A stretch of 64,000 nucleotides of DNA from Acanthosepion esculentum. Its lineage: Eukaryota; Mollusca; Cephalopoda; Sepiida; Sepiidae. Every line of letters starts with the position of its first letter. The first letter of the stretch is position 1. Made by a program: the position numbers and the translations under genes. The stretch covers positions 101,633,749 through 101,697,748 of the forward strand of contig OZ038485.1 of NCBI GenBank assembly GCA_964036315.1, written 5' to 3'. The notes below the pieces were generated by a model, which had not been told where the DNA came from, ran no database searches, and saw only the letters and a program-made list of their open reading frames with translations. Shown here in pieces: positions 1-9,492 of this stretch.

Positions 1-99
1 CATAATTTTTTACCTTCTTCCTATAAACACATTTGCGCCCCTACCCTCACACTTTTCCTTCATTATATACTCTCACTGATATATAAATCTTTATATTTC

Positions 100-492
100 G
101 TTCCCACCCCCTCACCGTTGAAACTGTTAGATGTAGACGTCTCTTCTACTCCAATAGCTTCATGTCTCGCACAGCTCGCCTGTGGAACTCCCTTCCTTAT
201 TCCTGTTTCCCTGACAAATACACTCTCCAACTATTTAAGTGTAACGTCAATCGACATCTCCAGTTGCCTTGATCTATCCACTTCCTTTCTCCACATCCTT
301 TCACCTTTCATTCCTATCTGCTCTCGCTCCAAATCTTCTGTAACCCCCTCCCCCGCCTTGATCGATCCACTATCTTTCTCCACATCCTCTCCTTTACCAC
401 TCCTATCTGCTCTTCCTCTAAACCTTCTGTAACCCCCTTGCATGCTAGTGGCTTCCAGCCTTGCTTGGGGTGATAAGCTTAAAAAAAAAATC
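100..492 (+). mobile_element. CR1/Jockey-like LINE, 3' end (5'-truncated)
   Basis: This is the last part of the reverse transcriptase ORF plus 3' UTR of a non-LTR retrotransposon. It is nearly the same as the ends of the copies at 23135-24033 and 26703-27975, including the final stretch that reads GCTTGGGGTGATAAGCTT before an A run at 481-490. The open frame across 118-432 is a shadow: in the LINE frame the codons match the end of the ORF at 23650-23823. Homology starts near 100, so the copy is truncated at its 5' side, as is usual for target-primed reverse transcription. Confidence 0.8.
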
Positions 493-624
493 CTGTCATC
501 AATGATAAAAAAGTAAAAAGTAAGAAACTCCCAGTACAGCTGCCACGCATTGTGAAAAGTTTAGTCGATGGGTTTTACGAAAGCGCAACCCTTACTGGAT
601 TATTTAATGTTAAATTTTTTTTAT

Positions 625-885
625 ATACATGAGTCTATATGTAATCATTGGTCGTGTTTTATACTTGAGTCTATAGGTAAACATTGGTGGGGTTTCATAC
701 TTAGTTATAAGTAAACATTGATCGTGTTTTATACTTGAGTCCATCGATAAACAAATGGTTGTGTTTTATACTTAAGTCTATAGGTACACATTGGTTGTGT
801 TTATATTTGAGTCTATGGGTAAACATTGGTCGTATTTTATACTTGATTATATAGGTAATCATTGACTGTGTTTTATACTGATGTC
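625..885. repeat. 36-bp minisatellite, block A
   Basis: About seven tandem, diverged units of roughly 36 bp with the consensus pieces GAGTCTATAGGTAAACATTG and GTCGTGTTTTATACTT. Units differ by substitutions and small indels, so the array is old. The same unit resumes at 1205. Confidence 0.85.
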
Positions 886-1204
886 AGTTGATTTATTCAT
901 TATATATTCTTAGGATTTCTCCTCGTTGGTTATCGGCGTTCGAATTTTTTAGGATATTTTCTTGTAGTTTTGTCCAGTTATTCTAGTTTTTCCGAAAGTT
1001 GTTAATTTATTTCGTCTGAGTTTTTAGCAGAAGCAAGAAGGTAATCTTGGACATATTTGGGGAATATGTGGTATGACATTTTGATTATTTTCGGCAATGT
1101 TCTCAGTGATAAAATTTACAAATAAATTGCTTCTATTTCTATATGAATGACTAAGGATAAGTTTCTTATAGCTCTTGATTAAATTTGTTTTGTTTTTGTT
1201 TTTC
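886..1204. other. Unassigned AT-rich spacer splitting the minisatellite
   Basis: About 320 bp of AT-rich sequence with no 36-bp unit, no terminal repeats that I can see and no convincing coding frame. It may be an insertion into the array or a degenerate part of it. Confidence 0.4.
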
Positions 1205-1640
1205 ATATCGATAGGGATCGTGTTTTGTACTTGATTATATAGGCAAAGGTTAGTCGTTTTTTGTACTTGATTCTATAAGTAAAATTTGGTCGTGTTTTAT
1301 ACTTGCGTCTATAGGTAAACATTCGTGGTGATTTATACTTGAGTCCATAGGTAAACATAGGTAGTATTTTATACTTGAGTCTATAGGTGAAACTTGGTCT
1401 TGTTTTATACTTGAGTCTATAGATGAACATTGGTCATGTTTTTTATTTGAGTCTATAGGTAAACATTGGTGTTGTTTTATATGTGATTCTATAGGTATAC
1501 ATTGGTCATGTTTTGCAGTTGTATCTATAGGTAATCATTGCTTGTAGCTATACTTGAGTCTATAGGTAAATATTGGTGGTGATCTATACTTGAATCTACA
1601 GGCAAGTATTTGTCGTTTATACTGGAGTTCACAAATATGT
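1205..1640. repeat. 36-bp minisatellite, block B
   Basis: About twelve further units of the same 36-bp repeat (CTATAGGTAAACATTGGT core), in the same orientation as block A. The open frame read on the other strand here is only translation of the repeat; the region 1641-1854 to the right holds nothing I recognise. Confidence 0.85.
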
Positions 1641-1854
1641 GGCCTCTTCTTTTACAGATGCTTTTTACCCATATACCAAAATGTCTATCTTGTTTTTCTT
1701 CCAAAATTTATCTCTTCATTGAAATTTTAACTTAGTTTATTTTTTTAATTTTTTTTTACTGTCCCTGTCAATCGTATTAAACCTTTAGGAAGTTATAGTC
1801 TTTCCGTGCGATGACTTTTATAATCCTTAAGTCTCTTGTAGTCGAAACGATGCA

Positions 1855-2153
1855 ATTATTATTATTATTATTATTAAGTGTCTGCATTGTTAACTGGTAG
1901 AGATCAAGTGACAGCAAATCTCTATAATACTCCAGTATCTTCCTTTGTATTCGAGTCGTTGGCAATACTGACGTTGTTTGGATAGTCTTAATTCCTTTTC
2001 GGATTTTCAGTTTCTCTAATCTTTTTGTTAAGCCTTTTAGGAGTGCTCTCGGTATTCCAGTTATGATCGGTACTACTGTCACTTTCATACGACAAATCTT
2101 CTTCAGTTCTTCGGCGAGGTCCAGATACTCATCCAACTTTTCGTATTATTATT
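1855..2153 (-). mobile_element. REL-endonuclease LINE, C-terminal coding relic
   Basis: On the minus strand, 2136 to about 1877 encodes a piece resembling the extreme C terminus of non-LTR retrotransposons with a restriction-enzyme-like endonuclease: a leucine-rich stretch (YLDLAEELKKICRMKV), then VVPIITGIP, then a helix-rich tail ending in ILEYYRDLL. The copy ends in a seven-unit (AAT) tail at 1855-1876 and its truncated 5' edge also abuts a short (ATT) run near 2147-2155, as if it had inserted into an ATT microsatellite. Related copies lie at 34768-38630. It is a 5'-truncated fragment without the catalytic core; family assignment rests on the pattern of the protein and is moderately sure. 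Confidence 0.6.
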
Positions 2154-2155
2154 AA

Positions 2156-3041
2156 TTTTTGGTCTTTGTGTAGTACGAGTCCCCCCCCTTATGTCTCAAT
2201 CAGAGACTCTAAGAGATATGTTTTTTTTTATCAGGAGATGCAAACAGATGCGGTGCCATGTAATCAATCTAATTATTGTCATTGCATCAAAAGAAATCTA
2301 CGCAAAAGACAAGAGGTGAGAAATACTCATGAGTAGAAATTTATTTTATTAATTGTTGCAAGTCGCTTTTAAAATTATTAAATAAAACTTGATTAAAAAA
2401 TTATTTCTGGCTTTGATCGCGTGTAACTGAAACAGCGGAAAACAAAACTGCGGATAACGGAAGAAACGATTTTTTTCTTCTAATTTTTCGATTTGTCGTC
2501 CAATTCACCCGTTGATGATTCTTGTGGGTTTTATCCCACTTGTCTGCCAAGGAACAGCTACTAACGAACGTTACATGGCGTTACCAAATGCAGTGTATAC
2601 GAAAAGGGCGCAAAGTCTCATTCTCGTTTTCTTTTTGTTTTTCCTTTAGCCGTAGGGTGTCTTAAAGTTAGAGAATGCCTCGTTTATCTGGTCTGGTCGA
2701 CACCTTATGTAACACTAGCCTCTGTGAATACCATTGTGACTTCGGTTTGAAAATTCAGCTTATTACCTCACGATGGCAGGTTGCGGGCTAAAACAAAGAC
2801 GATATTTGAAACTTTCAAATAGAGAATGCCTATCCGCCTATTTCTGATAGCTGTGAAAAAACATCTTTGGTGGTATATAATGTTTTTCAAAATAATTTAC
2901 TCTTAAATAGTCATGTCTCTTATATTCGCAACTGAGGCCACCGAGAAGCTAATTTTATCCCAACGCTGACTATCGTAGGCTATAATTTCACCTGAGACAG
3001 TCACTTCTATCTAACCCGATTCATTAATAATATCCTTTACT
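2156..3041. other. No recognised feature
   Basis: Moderately AT-rich unique-looking sequence. I see no long coding frame, no RNA gene and no element ends. Confidence 0.4.
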
Positions 3042-3155
<114 letters not shown>

Positions 3156-3191
3156 GTACTGTAAATGGTACTGTAGATGGTCGAGTAGAAC

Positions 3192-3700
3192 TTAGTTCTC
3201 ACCGATGGAATACGGAGGGAGTATGAGTGGGGTGCTACAATGTAAGTGACGTGGTGTGTCCTTGCTATGAAGATTTGAACTGGCGGGACCAGGGAATGTA
3301 GTTCGTCCGATCACTTTCCGTGGAAGTAGCGATAGAGCAGCGAAAGGTCTGCCACATTCCACCTTAGAGAAAGAGAGAAGTTTGAGGGTGGAGAATAATT
3401 CGACACTCATAAGGGCTCAGAGACGCTTTTAGACTCAAGGCTGGAGAGTTAGGTCTGAATTGCCACCGCCCAAACACGAAAGCAGTACTCCATTTTCGGT
3501 CTGATCTGGCTCTTGTAAAGGTTGAGGATATCAGGAGTCAGGTACTTACTGGAGCGGTACAGACAGCCAAACATTTTACCTGCATCCTTAGCAATAGTTC
3601 GCATGAGACGCCATGTTCCACTTGAGGTCAAATGCGAGTCGGAGGTCCAATAGTCATTCAAGGTACGTTGCCTCCCCGACGGGACATCCGTTCGTCGTAA
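3192..3700 (-). mobile_element. CR1/Jockey-like LINE, C-terminal relic
   Basis: Two minus-strand frames together carry the post-reverse-transcriptase region of a non-LTR element. The frame at 3661-3449 has GCLYRSSKYLTPDILNLYKS followed by QIRPKMEYC, matching the same block in the LINEs at 13345-13858 and 27217-27531. The frame at 3410-3192 continues the family order into the variable tail. The catalytic YADD region is absent and the two halves lie in different frames, so it is a dead fragment. The divergence from the 27-kb copy suggests another subfamily, closer to the copy at 31990-32640. Confidence 0.65.
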
Positions 3701-4395
3701 CCGGTGGTAGTTCGTGGTTCAATCGGCGATGATGGTACTCTTCAATGAAATATCAACAAAAGACATATTTAAATGTTATATTGTATTAGCATTTAAAAGA
3801 AAAATAATATAAACAATATTTTTGTGATGTCAACGAACATTTGTTGCCACTTCGTCTGGTAATGCCAACGAATACTCATTGTCACTTTCGTAATGCTCGT
3901 TGTGGTAGAGACTTTGTAATCGCAGATACAACTATAGTACGCCGTTGAACAATGCTGGTGTCAGACGCCTTCGAATATCATTCGCACTAATAGTACTTGC
4001 TCGATAATACTTGCTCCAATAGTAACCACCGAATAGTAATCCGAATAGAGAAATAATATAGTGAATAGAGTAGAGAATATCGGTCCGTATAGTAATAGAA
4101 GAGAGAGCAGAAATAGCGGTCCGTATAGTAATAGAGGATAGACTAGAGATGGCGATCAGTTAGACGCCAAGCTAATTCCTACTTCTGCGTTTCCTGTATG
4201 GTCACGTGGTCTACTTAATTCAATAATGGGATCGCCTGTGTTTGCTCACTGGCGATCTATGTTCAAACTCAAGTGTCGGCAGCGACACTTTATTCCTATA
4301 TAACAAATATTTAAACATATATACGATATGTTCTTCGAACTGGGTTTGGCTTGCGAACCGTAGTTTATCGACCTCCGGTCTAGAATAGAATCATT
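3701..4395. other. No recognised feature
   Basis: Contains a short internal duplication around 4040-4140 built on GGTCCGTATAGTAATAGA, otherwise nothing that I can assign. Confidence 0.4.
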
Positions 4396-4640
4396 ATTAT
4401 TAGCCATTAAGGAGCCTTTGCTGAGATGGTATGGTCATGTCAGGCACATGGATAACTCAAGAATCCTGAAACAATAGTACAATTTGGAAGCCGACTACCA
4501 AGAGGCCAGTGGGCTGTCCTTGTAAAAGATGAATCCAGAACATCACAGAGATGGTAGGGCAACGAGGGTCCACCATGGCAGACATCGACAGAGCCAAGGT
4601 ATTTCAAAACAGAAAAGCGTTGAGGTGCTGACAGATCATA
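4396..4640 (+). mobile_element. LINE C-terminal relic (low confidence)
   Basis: Plus-strand codons give RWYGHVRHMD followed by a proline- and glycine-containing tail, a pattern common just after the reverse transcriptase domain in non-LTR retrotransposons, and a later stretch with MADIDRAKVFQNRKA. Stops and frame breaks are present. No terminal tail or target duplication is visible. It could belong to the family seen at 11090-11620, which has the similar block WLGHVHRMND. Confidence 0.4.
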
Positions 4641-5049
4641 TGATCTACCAGGAGTTCGAGTGAGATGATTGGCAATGAGGGCCCAGTATAAAAATGATTG
4701 TTTTGTTATTTGTTGAAAGAATCCAGGATTTGGTCATTTTTCTAGTTTGAGAGGTTTTGTTCCAAAGAAGGTATATGGATGAATGCACATTTGGTGTTGT
4801 TAAATCCTGTGCACTGAAACGCTGCGGCAAATAGTTCTAACCTGAAGATTTCGTTTCTTCTTTTGCTTAAATAACGACTTTCGGTTGAACATTTTAGCAA
4901 TCTCAAAATAAATGAATTCAACGTTTATTTTACTTCATTTGCGAAGCATAAAATGGAAATTGTTTATTGTGTTATCAGTCAGTTAAATGCCATGCGTGAT
5001 ACACGCTCATCACTGATGAGGTAAATTTTTTTTCGCGCGTTAGGTTGCC
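4641..5049. other. No recognised feature
   Basis: Non-coding looking sequence; the minus-strand frame near 4645-4830 has no recognisable content. Confidence 0.35.
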
Positions 5050-5258
5050 ATTTCTTTCTGCGTTAGATCAGTTACCATCCAAGTCTATAGAACCCGGTCT
5101 GTTCTGCAATTTGCCCATAGTTGGGGGGGGGGGGAGAAGAAGAGGATTCATGCCTTTCCCAAGTAAGTGAATGTAATGGATTCAACTGAAATTCGAACTC
5201 GGCTCTCCGATTACCTCAATCCAAGCTGCTATCCATTACTCCACCATGCCCCACCCTC
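5050..5258 (-). mobile_element. tRNA-headed SINE (family A)
   Basis: Read on the minus strand, the element starts at about 5258 with a tRNA-like module: A box around GTGGAGTAATGGATAGCAGC and B box GAGTTCGAATTTC. The body has ACTTACTTGGGAAAGGCATG, a pyrimidine-rich stretch, CTATGG and then GCAGAACAGACCGGGTTCTA. Copies at 29941-30160, 31637-31852, 41672-41850, 59862-60062 and 63365-63590 share head, body or both. This copy has a run of G in place of the usual CTTCTCCCC tract at 5124-5136 and no 5S piece in front of the tRNA module. Confidence 0.75.
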
Positions 5259-5469
5259 CCAATAATACGAACAAAATGAGAAAACGAAATAGACTCTAGT
5301 GCTATTCGATTATGATTTTCTCGTAGCGTTGACAAGTTTATTGTTAAGGACTATTTTCTTGTGTTGAAGAGATATACGAGGTCTATCTGAAAAGTAACGA
5401 GGCTGGTGTCACAAACAATTTATTTCAATTCCAAACAAACTCCATGGTCCTCCCTTCAAATTAATCCTA

Positions 5470-5892
5470 CTCGAGTTTAATGTATTTTTCCACCCTTCAC
5501 TGCCACGCTTCTATGCACTTCTTGATGGATTCTTCTTTGATACCCCTCTCATCTGTCATTAAAGCCCTCTTGATCGAATCCACGCCTTCAAAACGGGTCC
5601 CCTTGAGATTGGGTGAAAGGAAAAAGTCACACGGAACCAGATCAAGTGAATAGGGAGTGTGTTCGAGTACGACGTTGTTCTTCTATGCCAGGAACTCGGG
5701 GCGTTATGAACAGGTGCATTGTCGTGGTGAACCAGACACGATTTTTCCTGTCACGCCTCTTGTCTCGAGTACTGAGCGAAGCAGACGCTGCAGGATCTCT
5801 TTGCAGACTTGCTGATTGCGTTGGAGTTTTGGGGTACTTTGGTGTACTAGTGAGCCAGCCAAAATAAGCTGACTCATTTTATAGTTCACCAA
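5470..5892 (-). pseudogene. Mariner transposase, C-terminal part (pseudogene)
   Basis: Minus-strand codons from 5825 to about 5480 follow the order of a mariner transposase catalytic domain: KEILQRLLRSVLETR, then in a shifted frame HHDNAPVH (the block holding the second catalytic aspartate), then in another frame CDFFLSPNLKG (the block of the third catalytic acidic residue) and a tail with IKKCIEAWQ followed by a stop and IKLE. At least two frameshifts and a stop separate these blocks. The stretch 5830-5892 upstream does not fit the family and is close to the junction with the Copia-like insert. The gene continues at 7262-7201 on the far side of the insert. Confidence 0.7.
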
Positions 5893-6135
5893 TAGAAGTG
5901 TTAACCAATCAGAAGGCTCAAAATATTTAGTAGGACGTGTATAATGGCGGCCATGTTTTTTCTAGAATATTCGCTGACAGCCTTTGATATCGAAGACTGA
6001 AGAATTACGGAACAGCTGCTGGTGGTATTGGCGATATAGTCAGATTCAGTAGAGTGTCTGACTCGTCAGTGTTAATCTTTAACGTTGTTTCATTGAACAG
6101 ATTACGTACTGCGCTGGATTCTATATTCATAGACT

Positions 6136-7181
6136 ATGGTGAACATGGTCAACAAAGGTTATGAGCCCAGATTACGACTGTATTTTGACGGAGACGAGTC
6201 AAAATACGAATTATGGGAAGTGAAATTCCTAGGCTACCTTAGAATACAAAACGTCATGACATCATTCTTTGCCAAGATGACCAGAAAGACGATGATGATT
6301 TTATGGAAAGAAATGCGACGTGTTCGCCGAATTAATACAATGCCTGGATGGCAGGAGTTTGTCTTTAATAATGAGAGAAGCTAGGGACGACGGCCGCCAA
6401 GCTTTAAGAATATTGCGTGAATATTACTTGTAAATCCAAAATTATTGCTTTATATACTGAACTAACCTCGTTAAGGAGACGAGAAAATGAATCTGTAACA
6501 TATTATATTATACGAGCTGAGAATGTCACAAATGCCTTAAAAATGGCAGGTGAGACTATCTCAGATTGGCTGCTAATAGCCATGGTTTTAAAAGGATTAC
6601 CAGCAACATTCAAACCATTCACGACAGTCATAACTAAAAAAGATAAAAAAATAACTTTCACTGAGTTTAAAATTGCGTTACGTAGGTATGAAGAAACTGA
6701 TAAAATGTGTAATCCCCCAAATCAAGGAAATAACTTAATGCAACTGAGAACGTCATTTAAAAAATTCAGAAAACCAGTCCCTCAAACCTACCAGACTAGG
6801 AATTATATTAAAACAAGGGGCTTAAAAACAACTATTACAACAACAACAACAACAGGAACGATAATAATAGAAAATCAAATATCATCTGCTTCCATTGTGG
6901 AAGAGCCGGGCATGTATGTGCGAAATGTCAATTTCATACAAGGAGTAATTTTTGTAAAAATGTAAAAGCTTTTTCGAATGAGGGAACATATGCTTTTTCG
7001 TTTGGGTTGGATACTATACCCAAGAGTTATAATTCTCACCTAGTCGAGACGGGTGCGACAAATCATGTAATTACAGATGAAACAAAATTTATTAATTTTG
7101 ACCCCAACTTCGAGCCAGATTCCCACTTTATTGAGTTGGCTGACGGTACCAGAGCTAATAATTTAGTTTTAAAAAGAGGCG
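6136..7181 (+). pseudogene. Copia-like retrotransposon gag-protease fragment (broken)
   Basis: Three plus-strand frames follow each other. 6136-6384 begins with an ATG and resembles the start of a Copia-type gag (YFDGDESKYELWEVKFLGYL). 6417-6829 continues gag in another frame (ISDWLLIAMVLKGLPATFKP). In a third frame from about 6872 a zinc knuckle CFHCGRAGHVCAKC fits CX2CX4HX4C exactly, followed by a protease-like block VETGATNHV at 7049-7075. The usual protease motif has Asp where this copy has Glu, so the active site is altered. The sequence stops at about 7181, before integrase and reverse transcriptase. I see no LTR. Frame breaks lie near 6385-6416 and in the CAA-rich stretch at 6830-6870. 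It sits inside the mariner at 5377-7295. Confidence 0.7.
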
Positions 7182-7200
7182 ATGGTGAACATGGTCAACA

Positions 7201-7262
7201 GATTGATCTTCTGGCCCTGTGGCAAGAACTCAGAGTGAACGATTCCCATAGCTCACAGAGTA
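7201..7262 (-). pseudogene. Mariner transposase, middle part (pseudogene)
   Basis: Minus-strand codons give GIVHSEFLPQGQKIN, which in mariner transposases lies between the first catalytic aspartate block and the region found at 5825-5704. It belongs to the same gene as the 5470-5892 piece, displaced by the Copia-like insert. The N-terminal DNA-binding part is missing, because only about 35 bp separate this piece from the right inverted repeat. The mariner was therefore already deleted, or was deleted together with the insertion. Confidence 0.65.
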
Positions 7263-7297
7263 CACCCAGTCCCGTTACTTTCCAGACATACCTCGTA

Positions 7298-7614
7298 TAC
7301 ATTTATGTGATGGGTTGCAATTGAGATATTGCTGTGGGTCGCATGAGGTTTTTGTTGTTTTGTTTATTTTTTCAAAAGAAGATAATGTTGTGTTGTACGC
7401 GATGTGACACGTGCTTCGGTTGGGAATAAGTGCTTCCATATAAGGGAAACGAAACAATTCTTGTCACTAAGACATTCTATGGCTGAAGAGAAAAAGAGAG
7501 AGATAAAGGGTTTGTACCATTTCCTCTTATACTGCTTTATACAACGCCGCTTAGCGTGCGTTAAGACAAGTCCCCTGGCATGCTATATAGCTTAATGTCA
7601 CACTTGCATTATCA
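7298..7614. other. No recognised feature
   Basis: The short plus-strand frame at 7404-7595 has no recognisable content; nothing else is seen up to the target duplication at 7615. Confidence 0.35.
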
Positions 7615-7622
7615 TTCTAAAG

Positions 7623-8065
7623 CAGTGGTTCCCAAACGGTTCCAGGCGCCTCATAGGTGCGGCGGAAGAGGATAGCAAGTGAGGAGGAATGGTTGAAAGA
7701 CAATCTAAGATTTAGAACCAGAATTTAAAAATTCATATGCCAAAAATAAATATGATTTCAAAATTTAAAATATTATTATGGATTACTTGTAGTTGCATGT
7801 AGGAGTCCCAGTATAAATAGTTATAAATAATTGTTGACCGATTTGATCATTGTGATATTTTTGCATTATATCAAGTATTAAGAATATAGTAAGTAGGGTT
7901 CACAAAATGAAGGAGAGAGTTATCAATAATAATATTCTGGCTTCAAATTCGCGGTTATCTCCCTTTAACCCTCTCTCTGTTTTTAAATGTACTTTTATCA
8001 CATAAAATTTGGTGAGGTACGAGCAAATTTTTAATTCCAGAGAAAAAAATGTTTAGAGTCCACTG
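7623..8065. mobile_element. hAT-type MITE
   Basis: The left end CAGTGGTTCCCAAACG and the reverse complement of the right end, CAGTGGACTCTAAACA, are typical short hAT inverted repeats. Flanking 8-mers TTCTAAAG (7615-7622) and TTATAAAC (8066-8073) agree at six of eight positions, fitting an old 8-bp hAT target duplication. The 443-bp interior is AT-rich and has no coding potential, so the element would depend on a transposase in trans. Confidence 0.65.
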
Positions 8066-8280
8066 TTATAAACAATGATACAATTTTATGACCAAATCAG
8101 GACATTTTTTTGTCGCAAGACGTCATTAGAAACTCGCCGTTGACAATAAAGATCTGCTGCGATCGTCTTGCCTTACAAGGGAGATCGTAATCGATGAAAT
8201 CTATAATATTCCACCGACTTTCTCGCCAAGACGTTACGAGCGCGAAACTTTCAACAAATAGTGAAAGAATTAGTTTCAAA

Positions 8281-8306
8281 GAAATGAGGAGGAGGAGGAG
8301 GAGGAG

Positions 8307-8359
<53 letters not shown>

Positions 8360-8392
8360 GGAAGAAGAGGAGGAAGAGGAGGAGGATAAAGT
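8281..8392 (+). repeat. Purine-only (AGG)n tract
   Basis: About 110 bp with only A and G on this strand, mostly AGG/AGA triplets. Such a strand-asymmetric mirror-like tract can adopt triplex DNA. The arginine/lysine-rich frame over it is a translation artefact. Confidence 0.9.
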
Positions 8393-8846
8393 TACAAAGG
8401 AAATGCCAGAGATGAATTAAAAAATTTTGTTACGTTTGAATGGGGTTTTATTTTCTGTCTAAAAAGAATACAATATTTCACAGACTGCTCAAAATGACCT
8501 TACTCGCTGTGGGACTGATATTTGTGGCGAAATAAACGATTATTAAAAGACAATTTGGTTACTGTTTTTCGACGTGGGTGGCTTAATAATAATAATCATA
8601 GTAATAATAACTGACAGACAAAGCAACAAAAGGACTCTCTCCTCACGAGCTCACAAGAAGCGAAGCGTTGCATTTAAACAAAGCCTCGGCTTCGGTTCTT
8701 TCTTTTTCTAGTTTTCTCTTCTTCTTTTTACATAATTAAATATAAATTAGGTCACTTATGATGTGTCCGAAAAAAAGAAAAAGAAAATTCGGATAATTTC
8801 TTTATTTCATAAGAGAAACTACAGGGGCTTCAATCACACATAAACA

Positions 8847-8850
<4 letters not shown>
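8393..8850. other. No recognised feature
   Basis: AT-rich sequence without ends, tails or coding frames that I can identify. Confidence 0.35.

Positions 8851-8902
<52 letters not shown>
8851..8902. repeat. (TA)n microsatellite
   Basis: Uninterrupted TA dinucleotides. Confidence 0.95.
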
Positions 8903-8905
<3 letters not shown>

Positions 8906-9119
8906 GGAAATGCACGACAAAGGGGGGGAAGTTTTCGTGCGACACATTTCCTCCTTTAGGACTTCATCGAACTAAATTCGTTACGTTGGTGCGTCTACAC
9001 GCGCGCACGAACGAGGGATGCTGGGAATTTAAAAATAATTTTTTTGTCATACATCCCCACCATCACCCCATCCAATATTGCTCTTGATATATAAAAATGT
9101 ATTCATAGTTCATATCCCC

Positions 9120-9375
9120 TGAAAAGTGGACGTAAAGGTCCGCCTACGAAACTCAGGAGTCAGCTTGCTGCAGATAACAGTGGATAAAGGCGTTAGTTAG
9201 ATCCAGTGACAGGACCCAAAGAGTGTGAGTTCAATACCCGGTTAAGGCAGTGGAGAACTTGGAGAGGGGAATAGTCCGAATAATGTAAATGGTGTACATA
9301 ATACCTCATCTCAGAAATATAGACAGGCCTCTAGGAGTTTCCAAAAAAGAGGTAGAAGGCTAATTAGAAGTGTGT
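9120..9375 (+). mobile_element. tRNA-headed SINE (family B), internally deleted copy
   Basis: The tRNA-like head spans about 9175-9245 (TGGATAAAGGCGTTAGTTAG, then the B-box-like GAGTTCAATACCC). The copy then jumps from GGAGAGGGGAATAG straight to TCCGAATAATGTAAATG and the tail TCATCTCAGAAATATAGACAG. The two longer copies at 57166-57480 and 59437-59800 carry about 200 bp more between those points, so this one has lost its core domain. Confidence 0.75.
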
Positions 9376-9397
9376 GTTTGTGAGTGTGTATATGTAT

Positions 9398-9452
9398 AAT
9401 ATATATATATATATATGTGTGTGTGTCTAATTTTTATATATATTATTTATCC

Positions 9453-9490
<38 letters not shown>
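9398..9490. repeat. (TA)n/(GT)n microsatellites
   Basis: TA runs at 9398-9414 and 9461-9490 with a short GT run between. The second run abuts the left end of the mariner derivative. Confidence 0.9.

Positions 9491-9492
<2 letters not shown>

Larger units (their letters stand above)
5377..7295 (-). mobile_element. Mariner-type DNA transposon split by a Copia-like fragment
   Basis: The left end at 5377 reads CGAGGTCTATCTGAAAAGTA and the right end at 7295, reverse complemented, reads CGAGGTATGTCTGGAAAGTA. Both ends are flanked by TA (5375-5376 and 7296-7297), the mariner target duplication. The transposase runs on the minus strand, in pieces at 7262-7201 and 5892-5470. Between them about 1.3 kb is a Copia-like gag-protease fragment (about 5905-7181). 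A cut-and-paste transposase of this family moves the element by nicking at the inverted repeats; this copy cannot, because its gene is interrupted and frameshifted. Confidence 0.75.

Noticed and set aside
118..432. 104-codon frame starting MKLLDVDVSS, also seen near 23669 and 27615
   Set aside because: Out-of-frame reading of the LINE 3' region; the true LINE frame differs.
625..1640. CRISPR-like repeat array
   Set aside because: Units are directly adjacent without unique spacers, diverged, and the DNA is animal.
8194..8415. Arginine-rich frame over the (AGG)n tract
   Set aside because: Low-complexity artefact of a purine tract.
9120..9160. Hammerhead ribozyme around CCTGAAAAG...CGAAACTCAGG
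   Set aside because: The core lacks the required G in CUGANGA and has three extra bases before GAAA; pairing alone is not enough.
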